NCBI GenBank assembly: GCA_947478725.1
Contig: CANJWZ010000040.1
Coordinates: forward strand, 1 to 40,084
Source of the DNA: Comamonadaceae bacterium
Lineage (GTDB): Bacteria > Pseudomonadota > Gammaproteobacteria > Burkholderiales > Burkholderiaceae_C
DNA length: 40,084 bases
Reading direction: 5' to 3'
Below are positions 1 to 8,365 of the stretch, piece after piece; position 1 is the stretch's first letter; each line of letters opens with the position of its first letter. Both the position numbers and the translations under genes were made by a program. Under the pieces are notes generated by a model, which saw only the letters and a list, made by a program, of their open reading frames with translations, did not search any database and was not told the DNA's origin.

Positions 1-182
1 AGGCCGCGGATGTTGGCGGTCATGCGGGTGCTGATGGCCAGGCCAGCAGCGTCGTCTTTGGCGTTGTTGATGCGCACGCCACTGGCAAGACGCTCCATCG
101 CGGTGGACTGGTTCAGCTGGGTCAAACGCAGGGAATTCTGGGCTTGGATCGAACTGATGTTGGTATTGATAGTAGAGGCCAT
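1..182 (-). CDS. fliC: Flagellin, N-terminal part (runs off the window)
   Basis: This is the 5' end of a flagellin gene, the filament subunit exported by the flagellar type III system. The 60 visible residues begin MASTINTNISSIQAQNSLR and contain AMERLASGVRINNAKDDAAG, the conserved D0/D1 N-terminal signature of bacterial flagellins. The start is the ATG whose complement is 180-182, preceded by an AGGAG ribosome binding site (complement of 190-194). The rest of the gene lies beyond the left edge, so its length and variable domain cannot be judged. A sigma-28 promoter candidate lies upstream at 251-277, which fits late-class expression. The flaG-fliD-flgL-flgK neighbourhood supports the call. 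Confidence 0.95.
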   Translation of the reverse strand, partial: MASTINTNISSIQAQNSLRLTQLNQSTAMERLASGVRINNAKDDAAGLAISTRMTANIRG

Positions 183-250
183 ACTAATGCTCCTGGTAAT
201 AACAGTTAAGAGAAGGACAAAAAGCCAAGTTTGAATTCTTGCGCCTTGGT

Positions 251-277
251 GAATCGACAGAGGTAACGTGAACTTGA
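251..277 (-). promoter_or_regulatory. Sigma-28 (FliA) promoter of fliC
   Basis: On the minus strand, TCAAGTTC (277-270) is followed by an 11-nt spacer and GTCGATTC (258-251). The FliA consensus is TAAAGTTT-N11-GCCGATAA, so the spacing is exact and the CGAT core is kept. The predicted start of transcription is near 244, leaving a leader of about 60 nt before fliC. Confidence 0.7.
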
Positions 278-296
278 GAAAAAATTTGAAAATGTT

Positions 297-665
297 TTAG
301 GTTGTGGCGTTCAGCAACAAGCCTTTCATGGCGTCAATGCTGTGCGCCAGCCGCACCACGACTTCGGTGGGGATTTGCCGCACCACTTCGCCGGTTTCGG
401 TGTTGCGCACAATGACCACCGGGCGGTCCAGGCTTTTGTCAATACTGAAGCCGAGGCCGGTTTTGCTGGCCGCCATTTGGTCGTTCAGGGCGCTGACCGC
501 CTCTTGCAGGTTTCTGCGAGATTTGGCCTCGTCATATTGAATCTCGACCGGCTTGGGCGCGGTCACCTTGGGAGCTTGCGCCACTGGCGCGGCCACGGCC
601 TGCGCCACGGCTGGCATAGGAGCCGGTACGCCGCTGCCGCCAGAGCTTTGGATGCCAGAAATCAT
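297..665 (-). CDS. flaG: FlaG family protein
   Basis: This is a 122-residue FlaG-type protein. Members of the family are linked to filament length control and are usually encoded between flagellin and fliD, as here. The N-terminal 35 residues are low-complexity Ala/Pro/Val. The conserved C-terminal part has the family pattern: LGFSIDKSLDRPVVIVRNTE followed by TGEVVRQIPTEVVVRLA. A strong ribosome binding site (GAAAGGAAGG) lies about 7 nt before the ATG. It has its own sigma-28 promoter at 757-783. The family call is secure; its exact role is only known by analogy. Confidence 0.9.
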   Translation of the reverse strand: MISGIQSSGGSGVPAPMPAVAQAVAAPVAQAPKVTAPKPVEIQYDEAKSRRNLQEAVSALNDQMAASKTGLGFSIDKSLDRPVVIVRNTETGEVVRQIPTEVVVRLAHSIDAMKGLLLNATT

Positions 666-756
666 GATGAACCTTCCTTTCGTTTACCTGATCAACAAGC
701 GTTGCGTCGCAACCGCCGGCCACTCTGGGTAGTCAGAATTAGCCTCTATGGGTTGT

Positions 757-783
757 GAATCGGCAGCTGTTTGGCAAACTTGA
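757..783 (-). promoter_or_regulatory. Sigma-28 (FliA) promoter of flaG
   Basis: On the minus strand, TCAAGTTT (783-776), an 11-nt spacer, then GCCGATTC (764-757). This is one of the closest matches in the window to TAAAGTTT-N11-GCCGATAA. It lies in the 184-base gap between fliD and flaG; I see no convincing intrinsic terminator in the rest of that gap. Confidence 0.82.
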
Positions 784-849
784 GGCCAAGTGCAGATTTT
801 TTGCGTTGCGTGGTTTGCCGGCGGCGCGGCGTGCTGCCAGGCCTAGGGC

Positions 850-2841
850 TTAGCTCTTGTTGTAGACGCCCAAGATGCCATTGAAGGTGTTGGTCAGGCT
901 GGTCTTGAGGCTGCTGGTTTGGCCCACAATGTTGTCCATGGCCGCAAACTGCTTGGTGTAGCGGGCCAGCAGGTCGGTCATGCGGGTTTCGAGCTTGGTC
1001 AGCTCCTTTTGGTAGGCGCTGATTTTGCTGGTGGCGTTGGCGCTTTGGCTGGTCAGTGCGCCGGTGCTGGCCAGCAAGCTGGTCAGTTGTTTAACCGCGT
1101 CGCCCGCCACGCCCGCGGGCAAGGTGCTGGTGACGCTGAGATTTTCGCGGTTGGCCGACAGCATGGTGACGGCTTTGTCGAAGTTGCTGCTGAGGGCGGT
1201 GTTGAGTTTGGTGGCATCCAGGTCCAGGTTGCCGCTTTTGTTGATGGTGATGCCCAGGTCGCGCAGGGCGGTGACGGTGTCCGATGGCGACGATGAGTTG
1301 CCCATCACCATGGCGCGGATCTGACTGCGGACCATGTTGACAGACGAGTTGCCGACCAGCGTGGCACCGTAAGTGGTGACGGTGGATTTGGGGTCGGACA
1401 CGACACCGAGCATGCTGTTGGCATCGTTAAAAGCGGTGACCACGGCTTGCAGCTTGGTTTTGACGGCTGCGATGTCGCGTGAAAAGTTCAAGCTGGCAGC
1501 GCCGTTGGTGGTGTTGCTTAAATTCAGCGTGACACCAGCGATCGCCCCTTCCACGCTGTTGCTGCTGCTGGTAATGGCCACGCCATTGACGGTCAGGGCG
1601 GCATTGGCGGCATTTTGCAGCTGCGTGTCAAAGCCCAAGCCGGTGACGGGCTGACCGATGGTTTGCAGATCGGTCACATTGCCCAGCTTCAAGGTGCTGA
1701 CGGTCAGGGTGGCGCCATTGGCCGAGCTGGTTGAATAACCGGTAAAGCTGCCTGTGTAGCTGCCGGCGGCGGCGGATGGCCCGGTGGTGGCGCCCTGAGC
1801 CAGGGAGGCAAAGGCAGTGGCCACCTCAGCGGCTGTTGCATTTGCAGTGGGGGTGTAGGTCAGTCCGCCCAGCGTGATTGACTGGCCTGCCAGCACGGCG
1901 CTGTCAAAGGTCTGGCTGTAGGTGTTAACGCTGGTGGCGGTGACGCTGGTACCTGCCCTGACGCCGGTGGCAAAGTCTGTCAAGGTGCCAGAGTAAGTGC
2001 CGGTGGCGGTGCCTGCCCCGGTGGTCGCGCCGCGCGCCAATGACGCAAAAGCAGTGGCCAGCTCTGTGGCCGTGGTGTTGCCGGTGGACGTGTAGGTCAA
2101 GCCGCCAATGGTGACCGACTGGCCGGCGGTTAAAGCGTTGCCAAAGGTGAAGGCCGTGGACTCGGCGACAGAGGCGGTGCCTTGGGTGGTGACGACGCTG
2201 ATGCCGGACTGGCCGTTGTCGCTCTTTAATGTGAAGTTATTGCTCGTCCCGGTGCTGCCGGTCAGCATGATTTTGAAGGGTGTGGCAGCGTCGCCCGTGT
2301 TGACCAATTGCGCCGTCACCCCTTTGGCTGCGGCGTTGATCGAGCTCACGATACCGGCCGGGGTGCTAGAACCTGCAGGAACATCAATTTTTTGCGCCTG
2401 GGCGCCATTGACCGACAGTGACAGGCTGAACGCTGCCCCGGCATTGAGGACGGTGTTGCTGGCCGCAAAGCCGCCACTGATGCTGCGTTGTGCGGCAGCC
2501 AGGGCGGTGACTGTGACGGCGTGGATGCCGGTAGCCGCTGTGGCGCCTGCGGTCACTGACAAAGCCAGCGGCTGGCTGTTGCCGGGGGCAGCGCTATTGA
2601 ATTTGCTTTGGTCTTTGAGGTCTGCAAATGCCGTTTTCAGGTTGCCCAGCACGTACTTGATGGCGTCGTAGCCAGAAACATTGCTCGTGGCCTTGGTGAT
2701 CTTGGCGTCAATCGCCGCTTTTTTGGGCGCACGCTCTGCATTGACCAAGCTGGTTGCCAGTGACTTTGTGTCCACACCCGAGCCAGCACCTAAGGTGGTG
2801 ATGATGTTGGTGTTGCTGGTGCTGACTGCGGTGGTTGCCAT
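850..2841 (-). CDS. fliD: Flagellar hook-associated protein 2 (filament cap)
   Basis: FliD forms the pentameric cap at the filament tip under which flagellin subunits fold. The 663-residue product starts with the usual FliD N-terminus (ITTLGAGSGVDTKSLATSLV) and ends with the C-terminal coiled coil (ETRMTDLLARYTKQFAAMDN). It is longer than the enteric protein (about 470 residues). The middle holds a flagellin_IN-like segment near residues 140-210 and a tandem 79-residue repeat from about residue 230 to 372, each copy with an AGQSxTxGGLTYT core. The cap domains are intact, so the extra domains are probably surface-exposed additions. There is no clear Shine-Dalgarno before the ATG. A sigma-28 promoter lies 31-57 bases upstream of it. 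Confidence 0.96.
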   Translation of the reverse strand: MATTAVSTSNTNIITTLGAGSGVDTKSLATSLVNAERAPKKAAIDAKITKATSNVSGYDAIKYVLGNLKTAFADLKDQSKFNSAAPGNSQPLALSVTAGATAATGIHAVTVTALAAAQRSISGGFAASNTVLNAGAAFSLSLSVNGAQAQKIDVPAGSSTPAGIVSSINAAAKGVTAQLVNTGDAATPFKIMLTGSTGTSNNFTLKSDNGQSGISVVTTQGTASVAESTAFTFGNALTAGQSVTIGGLTYTSTGNTTATELATAFASLARGATTGAGTATGTYSGTLTDFATGVRAGTSVTATSVNTYSQTFDSAVLAGQSITLGGLTYTPTANATAAEVATAFASLAQGATTGPSAAAGSYTGSFTGYSTSSANGATLTVSTLKLGNVTDLQTIGQPVTGLGFDTQLQNAANAALTVNGVAITSSSNSVEGAIAGVTLNLSNTTNGAASLNFSRDIAAVKTKLQAVVTAFNDANSMLGVVSDPKSTVTTYGATLVGNSSVNMVRSQIRAMVMGNSSSPSDTVTALRDLGITINKSGNLDLDATKLNTALSSNFDKAVTMLSANRENLSVTSTLPAGVAGDAVKQLTSLLASTGALTSQSANATSKISAYQKELTKLETRMTDLLARYTKQFAAMDNIVGQTSSLKTSLTNTFNGILGVYNKS
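1730..2145 (-). repeat. Tandem 79-residue domain repeat inside fliD
   Basis: Two in-frame copies of about 237 bp, read at the protein level as AGQSVTIGGLTYTSTGNTTA and AGQSITLGGLTYTPTANATA, each followed by ATAFASLA and a Gly/Thr-rich tail. Corresponding bases at 2117 and 1880 give an offset of 237 bp. The copies have diverged at synonymous and non-synonymous sites, so the duplication is not recent. Outer limits are approximate. Confidence 0.8.
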
Positions 2842-2871
2842 GGCGTGGAAAAATCAAATTTGACTTGTTGG

Positions 2872-2898
2872 GTATCGGGTGCTGCACCAAAAACTTGA
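2872..2898 (-). promoter_or_regulatory. Sigma-28 (FliA) promoter of fliD
   Basis: On the minus strand, TCAAGTTT (2898-2891), an 11-nt spacer, then CCCGATAC (2879-2872). The -35 half is identical to that of flaG. Predicted transcription starts near 2865, giving a short leader of about 25 nt. Confidence 0.8.
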
Positions 2899-2971
2899 GG
2901 CCAGCGCGCGGCGGATGGGCCTGGTGTGTTGTTTTAAGCCGCGCGCAGCGATGCGAATCCTTGCCTGCCTC

Positions 2972-3895
2972 TTAACGCAAGTAGCTAAACAGGCTGAGCT
3001 GGGTGATCTTGGTAAAGCTGGTTTGGGCGGCTTCCAGAGCCATCATTTGTTTTTTCATTTGCGTGATGGCGCTGACGTAGTCGAGGTCTTCAACGTTGGA
3101 CAGGGCGGTCTTCAAGGTCGTTTGGGTGTCCTGAATCAAGGCATTTTGTTGCTCAATGACTTGCAGGTCGGTGCCGGTTTGGGCCTGGGCCAGCACCACG
3201 CCCCGGTGCAAATCGTCGACTTCAGACAGGCCGCGCTGCATGACGCTGCTGTTCGAGCTGATGACGCCAGCAATCAGGTCATCGAGCGCCTGAAAAAACC
3301 CGACGCCAGCGGTGCTGCCATCGCCAGCGGTGCGCACCACGCGCACAAACGTCTGGCTGCCGGGCTGGTTCATGGCCAAGCTGCGTTGGTCGCCAATGGC
3401 TTGCAGCATCCGGGTCTGGTCGCCCTGGTAAGTGATCTTGCCTTGCGCGTCAGGGGCAAACGGCAGGGTAGTCATTCGGCTGCCTGAATAAATGAACTTG
3501 CCATTGGTGTCGCTGCTGTTGGCCAGGCTGAGCAGTTGGTCGCGCATGGCCTTCATTTCGCCGGCCAGCAGCTTGCGGCTGGTGGGGTCGTTGGTCGCGT
3601 CGTTGGCCTCAATGGTGAGCTCCTTGATACGAATCAAGGCTTCGCTGGCGTTGGTCAGGGTCGAGTCTTGAATGGTGAGCCGTGAACTCAGGTCGTCGAG
3701 TGATTTGACATAGCTGTCTTGCCGGCTCAGCACCGACTTGAAGCGGGCAATGGCTGCCGCCTGGTCGGGCGCGTCGCTCGGGTTGAGTACCTGTTTTTGC
3801 GCTGCAATTTTGGCCTGTGAAACGGCCAGGTCGCTTTGCAGGTTGCTGAGCTGGCTGGTGGCGCGGTCAAACAGCTGGTTGGTCGATATTTGCAT
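2972..3895 (-). CDS. flgL: Flagellar hook-filament junction protein 3
   Basis: FlgL is the second of the two junction proteins joining hook to filament. The 307-residue product has the flagellin-like N-terminal helix (MQISTNQLFDRATSQLSNLQ, then LNPSDAPDQAAAIARF) and a C-terminal helix with LSNVEDLDYVSAITQM. This is the normal family length. It follows flgK with a 15-base gap and a GGAAG ribosome binding site, so the pair is co-transcribed. Nothing is odd about the gene. Confidence 0.95.
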   Translation of the reverse strand: MQISTNQLFDRATSQLSNLQSDLAVSQAKIAAQKQVLNPSDAPDQAAAIARFKSVLSRQDSYVKSLDDLSSRLTIQDSTLTNASEALIRIKELTIEANDATNDPTSRKLLAGEMKAMRDQLLSLANSSDTNGKFIYSGSRMTTLPFAPDAQGKITYQGDQTRMLQAIGDQRSLAMNQPGSQTFVRVVRTAGDGSTAGVGFFQALDDLIAGVISSNSSVMQRGLSEVDDLHRGVVLAQAQTGTDLQVIEQQNALIQDTQTTLKTALSNVEDLDYVSAITQMKKQMMALEAAQTSFTKITQLSLFSYLR

Positions 3896-3910
3896 GGTGG
3901 GCTTCCGGGC

Positions 3911-6694
3911 TTAATGTATTTGCAGCACGCTGTCGAACAGTTGGCTGGCGACTTGCAAGACTTTGGCGGCGGCCTGGTAGGCCTGCTGGTAACGAATCAG
4001 GTCGGCGGCTTCTTTGTCCAGGCTGACGCCAGAGACCTCATCGCGGGCCTTGACGGCCTGGTCGCGCACCACCGTCAGTGCGGTCTTGGCAATGCTGGCT
4101 TGGCGGGCAATGTTGCCAATTTCGTTGACTTGGTCAATGTAGCTGTTGGTCAGCGTTTTGTTGCCGACCACGGCCCGCTGCTCCAGCGCTGCCATGGCGC
4201 GGATATTGTCGTTGTTGCCGATGCCGCCTTGATTACCGTCGAGTGTGAAGACGTCGCCAGCACCGGCCGGGCTGCTCAGGCTCAGTTGCAGGCCCTGGTA
4301 GCTGATGGCGGGGTCAAGCTTGAGGGGGTCAAAGTCGCGCTCGGCCACGACGGTGCCGGTGGTGATGTCGGTGATTTTGTAGCGGGTGGCGGTGGTAAAT
4401 TCAACCTTCATAGGCTGGCTTCGCAAAGACTGCTTGGCGTCCACCGCTTGGCCTGCGTAGCTGGCCGAAACGCTGGCCAAACCGGCGCCGGTGACAAACA
4501 CCAACAGGTCTTCCTTGACCGCACCATTGATGTAAGCCGCGGCGCGCAAGCCCAGCTTGGCCAGGTCAGACGGTGTTCCGCTGGTGCCAAAACCGACTTG
4601 GATAGGCGTGCGCACGTCGGCACCGTTGCCGTCTTTCAAGGCCTGGGTCAGGCTGAGCTGGCCCCGATACGTGCCCGAGCTCAGGCCCAGGGCATTGATG
4701 CTGCTAGATCCGGCGATGTTGGTGGCCGCTATGGCAATGTCCTTGCCTTCGGAGCCGCTCACGTTGGTCAGGATCAGTTCGCCATTGACCGTGCTGCTGG
4801 CCTTGACATTGACACCGGCCGTGTTGTTGATCGCGTTCACCAGGCCGTTGACATGCGTCACGGTGGCGGTGTTGACACTGACCCCGTTGATGACCAGCGG
4901 CATGCCGAATTTAAAGTCGCCTGGCTGGACCCGAATCTCATTGCGGGCTGTGGCCGTGACGCCGGTTTGAGCGGTTTTGGCATTGATCCAGGTCGCCACT
5001 GCATCGGCTTGCAAGGTGGTGCCGGCTGCTGGGTCGGCCAAAGCGCCCAGGGCGATGCCATTAAGAACCAGGGCGTTGGCGCCAAGGCCGGTATTGCTGG
5101 CCGCCATTCGGCCGCCCTGCAGCAAAGCCGGAAAAGCCTTGGTGCCTGAAATTTGGTCTTTGCTGTCGTAGACCGGCTGCAGCTGCACCTTGGCCTGCGC
5201 CCCGTAGAACACGTTCATGCCCTTGTAACCGGCGTTGCCAGACACATTCAGATAGCTGGCGCTGTAGCTGGCGCCAGCCGCAAAACCGTTGTCGGTTTTC
5301 AGCAGTGCGCCCTGCAGGGTTGCATCGCCGGCCAGGGACTGGCCCAGCACCTGACGTCCGTCGCGGGTCAACACTTGGAGCTGCTGGCCCGGCTGCAGAT
5401 CGTTCAGAAAAATGCTGACGTCTTGCAGACCGTTTGCAACCGTGGCAACGCCTGTCAGCGGCAGCGAGCCGGAGACCTTGACGGTGCGGGCGGCACTCGG
5501 GTGGTCGTTATTGACCAGGGCAGCGGCCAGCATGGCCGGGCCGGCAGGGGGATTGGCGGCCGCGCTTGGGGCTGCGCTGTAGCTGACACTGGCGTTGGTC
5601 GTGCTGGTGTTGTTGGCCGCTGAGATGACCCGAAACTGGGCTGCTGCTGCAATCCGCAAGGGGTCATCAAAGGCCACCCGCACAGAGCTTGCACTGTTGC
5701 CTGCTGGGTTGACCTTGAACAGGGCCTGGCCGGCCTGGCCATAGGCGTCGATGCCTTGCTGCTGGATGGCGTTCGTTTCATTGACAAAAACCCGCGCCAG
5801 GAAGTCCAGGGTGTTGCGGGAGCTGCCCAGAACCTGTTCGCGAAAGGTGGTCAACCCGGCCAAGCTGCCGCTGGTGATGCCCGACAGGGAGGACGGGCTG
5901 CCGTAGGGGTCCAGCACCAATGCGACTTTTTCGGGCGAGCCGGCGTTGTAGTTGGCGGCAATACGGGTCGCAGTGTTGCCATTGACCACCACGTCCTTGG
6001 TCAGGGTTGACCCCAGGCTGACAGTCACCGTCCCGTTGGCGCTGAAGCCGGTGTTGACGCGGGCAAAAGCCGACAACTGTTTAAGCAAGACGTCGCGTTG
6101 GTCGAGCAGGTCGGGCGGCTGCGCCTGCTCGGTGCGCTGTTTGGTCAGCTGACCGTTGACCAGCGCCAGTTGCCCGGTCAGGGCGTTGATCTGGCCAACA
6201 GCGCTTTCGACCAGGTTTTGAGTTTCACCTTGCACCAGGTCGAGCTGGGCCGAGAGTTGTCCAAAACGATCAGCAATGCCCTGGGCATCGCGGATGTAGT
6301 TGCTCCTCAAAACCGTCGACGAGGCGTCAGAAGACAGCAGGCGGGCCGATGAGAAAAACTGGTCCAGGGCGGAGTTCAGCCCCATGGTTTGGCCGCCCAT
6401 GATGTCCACCACCCGGTTGGCGTAATTGACCATCGGCTCCTGGCTGGCCAGGTCGCTGCCGCTGTTGCGCATGTTCGACTCGATGAATGCGTTGTACTGG
6501 CGCATGATCCGGTCAACCGCAACGCCCGAGCCCAAAAACACCGATCCTGCCGGGGTCACAGGCAGGGAGGACAGCGAAACATCCTGGCGCGAGTAGCCGT
6601 CGGTGGCGACGTTGGCAATGTTGTTACTGACCGTGGTCAGTGCCTGCTGGTAGACGCTGACGGCATTGCCAGCAATGCCGGCCATATCACTCAT
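3911..6694 (-). CDS. flgK: Flagellar hook-associated protein 1, enlarged
   Basis: FlgK is the first junction protein on the hook. The N-terminus carries the rod/hook-family motif ALTTVSNNIANVATDGYSRQ. The C-terminus has the helical D0 segment with EAADLIRYQQAYQAAAKVLQ. The product is 927 residues, against about 550 in Salmonella. The extra length lies between about residues 350 and 800. It includes a flagellin_IN-like stretch (FGMPLVINGVSVNTATVTHV) and Ala/Ser-rich beta-type sequence. Both assembly ends are intact. The gene overlaps the end of flgJ by 8 bases, so translation is probably coupled. Confidence 0.95.
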   Translation of the reverse strand: MSDMAGIAGNAVSVYQQALTTVSNNIANVATDGYSRQDVSLSSLPVTPAGSVFLGSGVAVDRIMRQYNAFIESNMRNSGSDLASQEPMVNYANRVVDIMGGQTMGLNSALDQFFSSARLLSSDASSTVLRSNYIRDAQGIADRFGQLSAQLDLVQGETQNLVESAVGQINALTGQLALVNGQLTKQRTEQAQPPDLLDQRDVLLKQLSAFARVNTGFSANGTVTVSLGSTLTKDVVVNGNTATRIAANYNAGSPEKVALVLDPYGSPSSLSGITSGSLAGLTTFREQVLGSSRNTLDFLARVFVNETNAIQQQGIDAYGQAGQALFKVNPAGNSASSVRVAFDDPLRIAAAAQFRVISAANNTSTTNASVSYSAAPSAAANPPAGPAMLAAALVNNDHPSAARTVKVSGSLPLTGVATVANGLQDVSIFLNDLQPGQQLQVLTRDGRQVLGQSLAGDATLQGALLKTDNGFAAGASYSASYLNVSGNAGYKGMNVFYGAQAKVQLQPVYDSKDQISGTKAFPALLQGGRMAASNTGLGANALVLNGIALGALADPAAGTTLQADAVATWINAKTAQTGVTATARNEIRVQPGDFKFGMPLVINGVSVNTATVTHVNGLVNAINNTAGVNVKASSTVNGELILTNVSGSEGKDIAIAATNIAGSSSINALGLSSGTYRGQLSLTQALKDGNGADVRTPIQVGFGTSGTPSDLAKLGLRAAAYINGAVKEDLLVFVTGAGLASVSASYAGQAVDAKQSLRSQPMKVEFTTATRYKITDITTGTVVAERDFDPLKLDPAISYQGLQLSLSSPAGAGDVFTLDGNQGGIGNNDNIRAMAALEQRAVVGNKTLTNSYIDQVNEIGNIARQASIAKTALTVVRDQAVKARDEVSGVSLDKEAADLIRYQQAYQAAAKVLQVASQLFDSVLQIH

Positions 6695-7199
6695 AACGCA
6701 GGCCTTTCAGTGACATCGGGGCACCGCGGCTTGGCAAGGGCGCCAGCACGGGGGTGGCCGGTTGCAGCGACATCGCGCTGGCCGGGGCTGGTTGCAGCGT
6801 CATGGGGCCGCGTGCTTTGAGCAGCTCGGCGGTGGCTGCCGGGCCTGCGGGGTCGTTGGCAGAGGCTGTGCTGTTCGGCATGTGCTTGACCAGCAGATCG
6901 GCCAGACCCAGGCTGTTGCGCTTGGCCATGGCCAGAGAAATTTCTTTGTCAAACATGGCTTCGAACGTGTCTTTGCCGGAGGACTCGTTGAGATCGCTTT
7001 TGACGCTCGCCTCACGCATGGACTTGAGCATCATCTGCAAAAACATGGCCTCAAACTGCTGCGCGGTTTCGCGGGTGGCGGCTTTGGCGTCGCTGCGGGC
7101 CTGCCCTTTGAGTTTGCCCAGGCCGCTGAAATCGAGGTAGCCGCTGGTCAGGGAGTCAGCGCTGGCAGGCGCTTGTAGGGTATTTGACAGAGCGTCCAT
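6687..7199 (-). CDS. flgJ: Rod assembly protein FlgJ, rod-cap domain only
   Basis: The 170-residue product has the FlgJ N-terminal rod-binding domain (AAQQFEAMFLQMMLKSMREA-like core, then FEAMFDKEISLAMAKRNSLG and LADLLVKHM). In enteric and many beta/gamma-proteobacterial FlgJ proteins a C-terminal glucosaminidase of about 150 residues follows; here the protein ends after a Pro/Ala/Leu-rich tail. It is therefore a single-domain FlgJ, as in Rhodobacter-type systems, which use a separate lytic transglycosylase. A candidate for that partner is encoded at 15886-16974. The gene lies 11 bases after flgI and overlaps flgK. Confidence 0.92.
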   Translation of the reverse strand: MDALSNTLQAPASADSLTSGYLDFSGLGKLKGQARSDAKAATRETAQQFEAMFLQMMLKSMREASVKSDLNESSGKDTFEAMFDKEISLAMAKRNSLGLADLLVKHMPNSTASANDPAGPAATAELLKARGPMTLQPAPASAMSLQPATPVLAPLPSRGAPMSLKGLRYE

Positions 7200-7210
7200 G
7201 TTTTTAAGCT

Positions 7211-8344
7211 CTAGATGACCAGCAACTCGGCCCGCAGACTGCCGGAGCTTTTGAGGGCTTCGAGAATCGCGATCAAGGCCGATGTGGTGGCGCCCACCTG
7301 GTTCACGGCATCCACAATTTGGCGTAAATCAACCCCAGGCTGGAACAGGAACATCGGCTTGTTCGGCTCGCTGATCTTGATCTCGGTGGTGTTTTGCATC
7401 GGCGCGGTGGTGCCCTGCGCGAGTGTATTGGGTTGCGACACCTCGTTGGTCACGGCAACCGATACGCTGATACTGCCGTGGTTGACTGCAGCCGCCGTGA
7501 CGCGCACATTGCGGCTGATGACCACGGTACCGGTACGGGCGTTGATCACCACACGCGCAGGTGGCTCTCCGGGTTGAACATCAATGTTTTCAATCAGGCT
7601 GACAAAGTTCACGCGTTGGCTGGGGTCCAGCGGCGCGCGCACAACAATCGACACGGAGTCAAGTGCGCGGGCCACATCCGAACCGAATTGGGTGTTGATG
7701 GCCTGGGTGATGCTGGAGGCGGTGGTGTAGTCGCTCTCCCGCAGGTTGAACAAAATGTTGTCGGATTTGTCAAAAGAGTTGTCGACCACTTTTTCGACCG
7801 TCGCCCCGCCGGGAATACGTGAAGCGGTGGTCACGCCAGTCGACACGCTGGAGCCGGCAGCGCCAGCGCTGACACTGGTGGACATCAAGGCGCCCTGGGC
7901 CAGCGCGTAAATTCCGCCGTCAGCACCGCGCAAACTGGTCAGCAGCAAATTACCGCCGCGAAGGCTGGTGGCTTTACCGATCGCAGAGACATTGATGTCA
8001 ATCCGTTGGCCCGGCTTGGCCATGCCCGGAAGCTCGGCGGTGATGATCACAGCGGCGACATTTTTAAGATCGATCTTGGCGCCACTGCCAGCGGCCTCAA
8101 AGTCTGTCAGCGGGTTTTCGGAGTCCACGCCCAAACGGTTGAGCAGGGTTTTCATGCTTTGGGTGGTGAACGACAGGTCAGTGCCATCCCCCGTGCCTTG
8201 CAAACCCACCACCAGCCCGTAGCCGATCAACTGGTTGCCGCGGTTGGCGGCGATGCTGACCAGGTCCTTGATGCGGTCAGCCTGAACTGTGGGAGCCCCC
8301 ACAAGAACAAGCAGCAGGGCCAGGGTTTTGATGAGTTTATTCAT
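7211..8344 (-). CDS. flgI: Flagellar P-ring protein
   Basis: FlgI builds the periplasmic P ring, the bushing around the rod in the peptidoglycan layer. The 377-residue product has a Sec signal peptide (MNKLIKTLALLLVLVGAPTV, cleavage after QA). The family core begins DRIKDLVSIAANRGNQLIGY and GLVVGLQGTGDGTD; the C-terminus is LKSSGSLRAELLVI. Length is typical. It sits between flgH and flgJ with short gaps, in one operon. Confidence 0.97.
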   Translation of the reverse strand: MNKLIKTLALLLVLVGAPTVQADRIKDLVSIAANRGNQLIGYGLVVGLQGTGDGTDLSFTTQSMKTLLNRLGVDSENPLTDFEAAGSGAKIDLKNVAAVIITAELPGMAKPGQRIDINVSAIGKATSLRGGNLLLTSLRGADGGIYALAQGALMSTSVSAGAAGSSVSTGVTTASRIPGGATVEKVVDNSFDKSDNILFNLRESDYTTASSITQAINTQFGSDVARALDSVSIVVRAPLDPSQRVNFVSLIENIDVQPGEPPARVVINARTGTVVISRNVRVTAAAVNHGSISVSVAVTNEVSQPNTLAQGTTAPMQNTTEIKISEPNKPMFLFQPGVDLRQIVDAVNQVGATTSALIAILEALKSSGSLRAELLVI

Positions 8345-8365
8345 GGCGATCAGGTTGATATGGCA

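Noticed and set aside
2900..2940. Terminator between flgL and fliD (AGGCC and GGCCT stem)
   Set aside because: Only a 5-base stem with a 13-base loop, overlapping the fliD promoter. Too weak to call.
6870..6920. Sigma-28 promoter for flgK inside flgJ (GCCGATCT)
   Set aside because: No TAAAG/TCAAG half at the right distance; the CGAT is explained by coding sequence.
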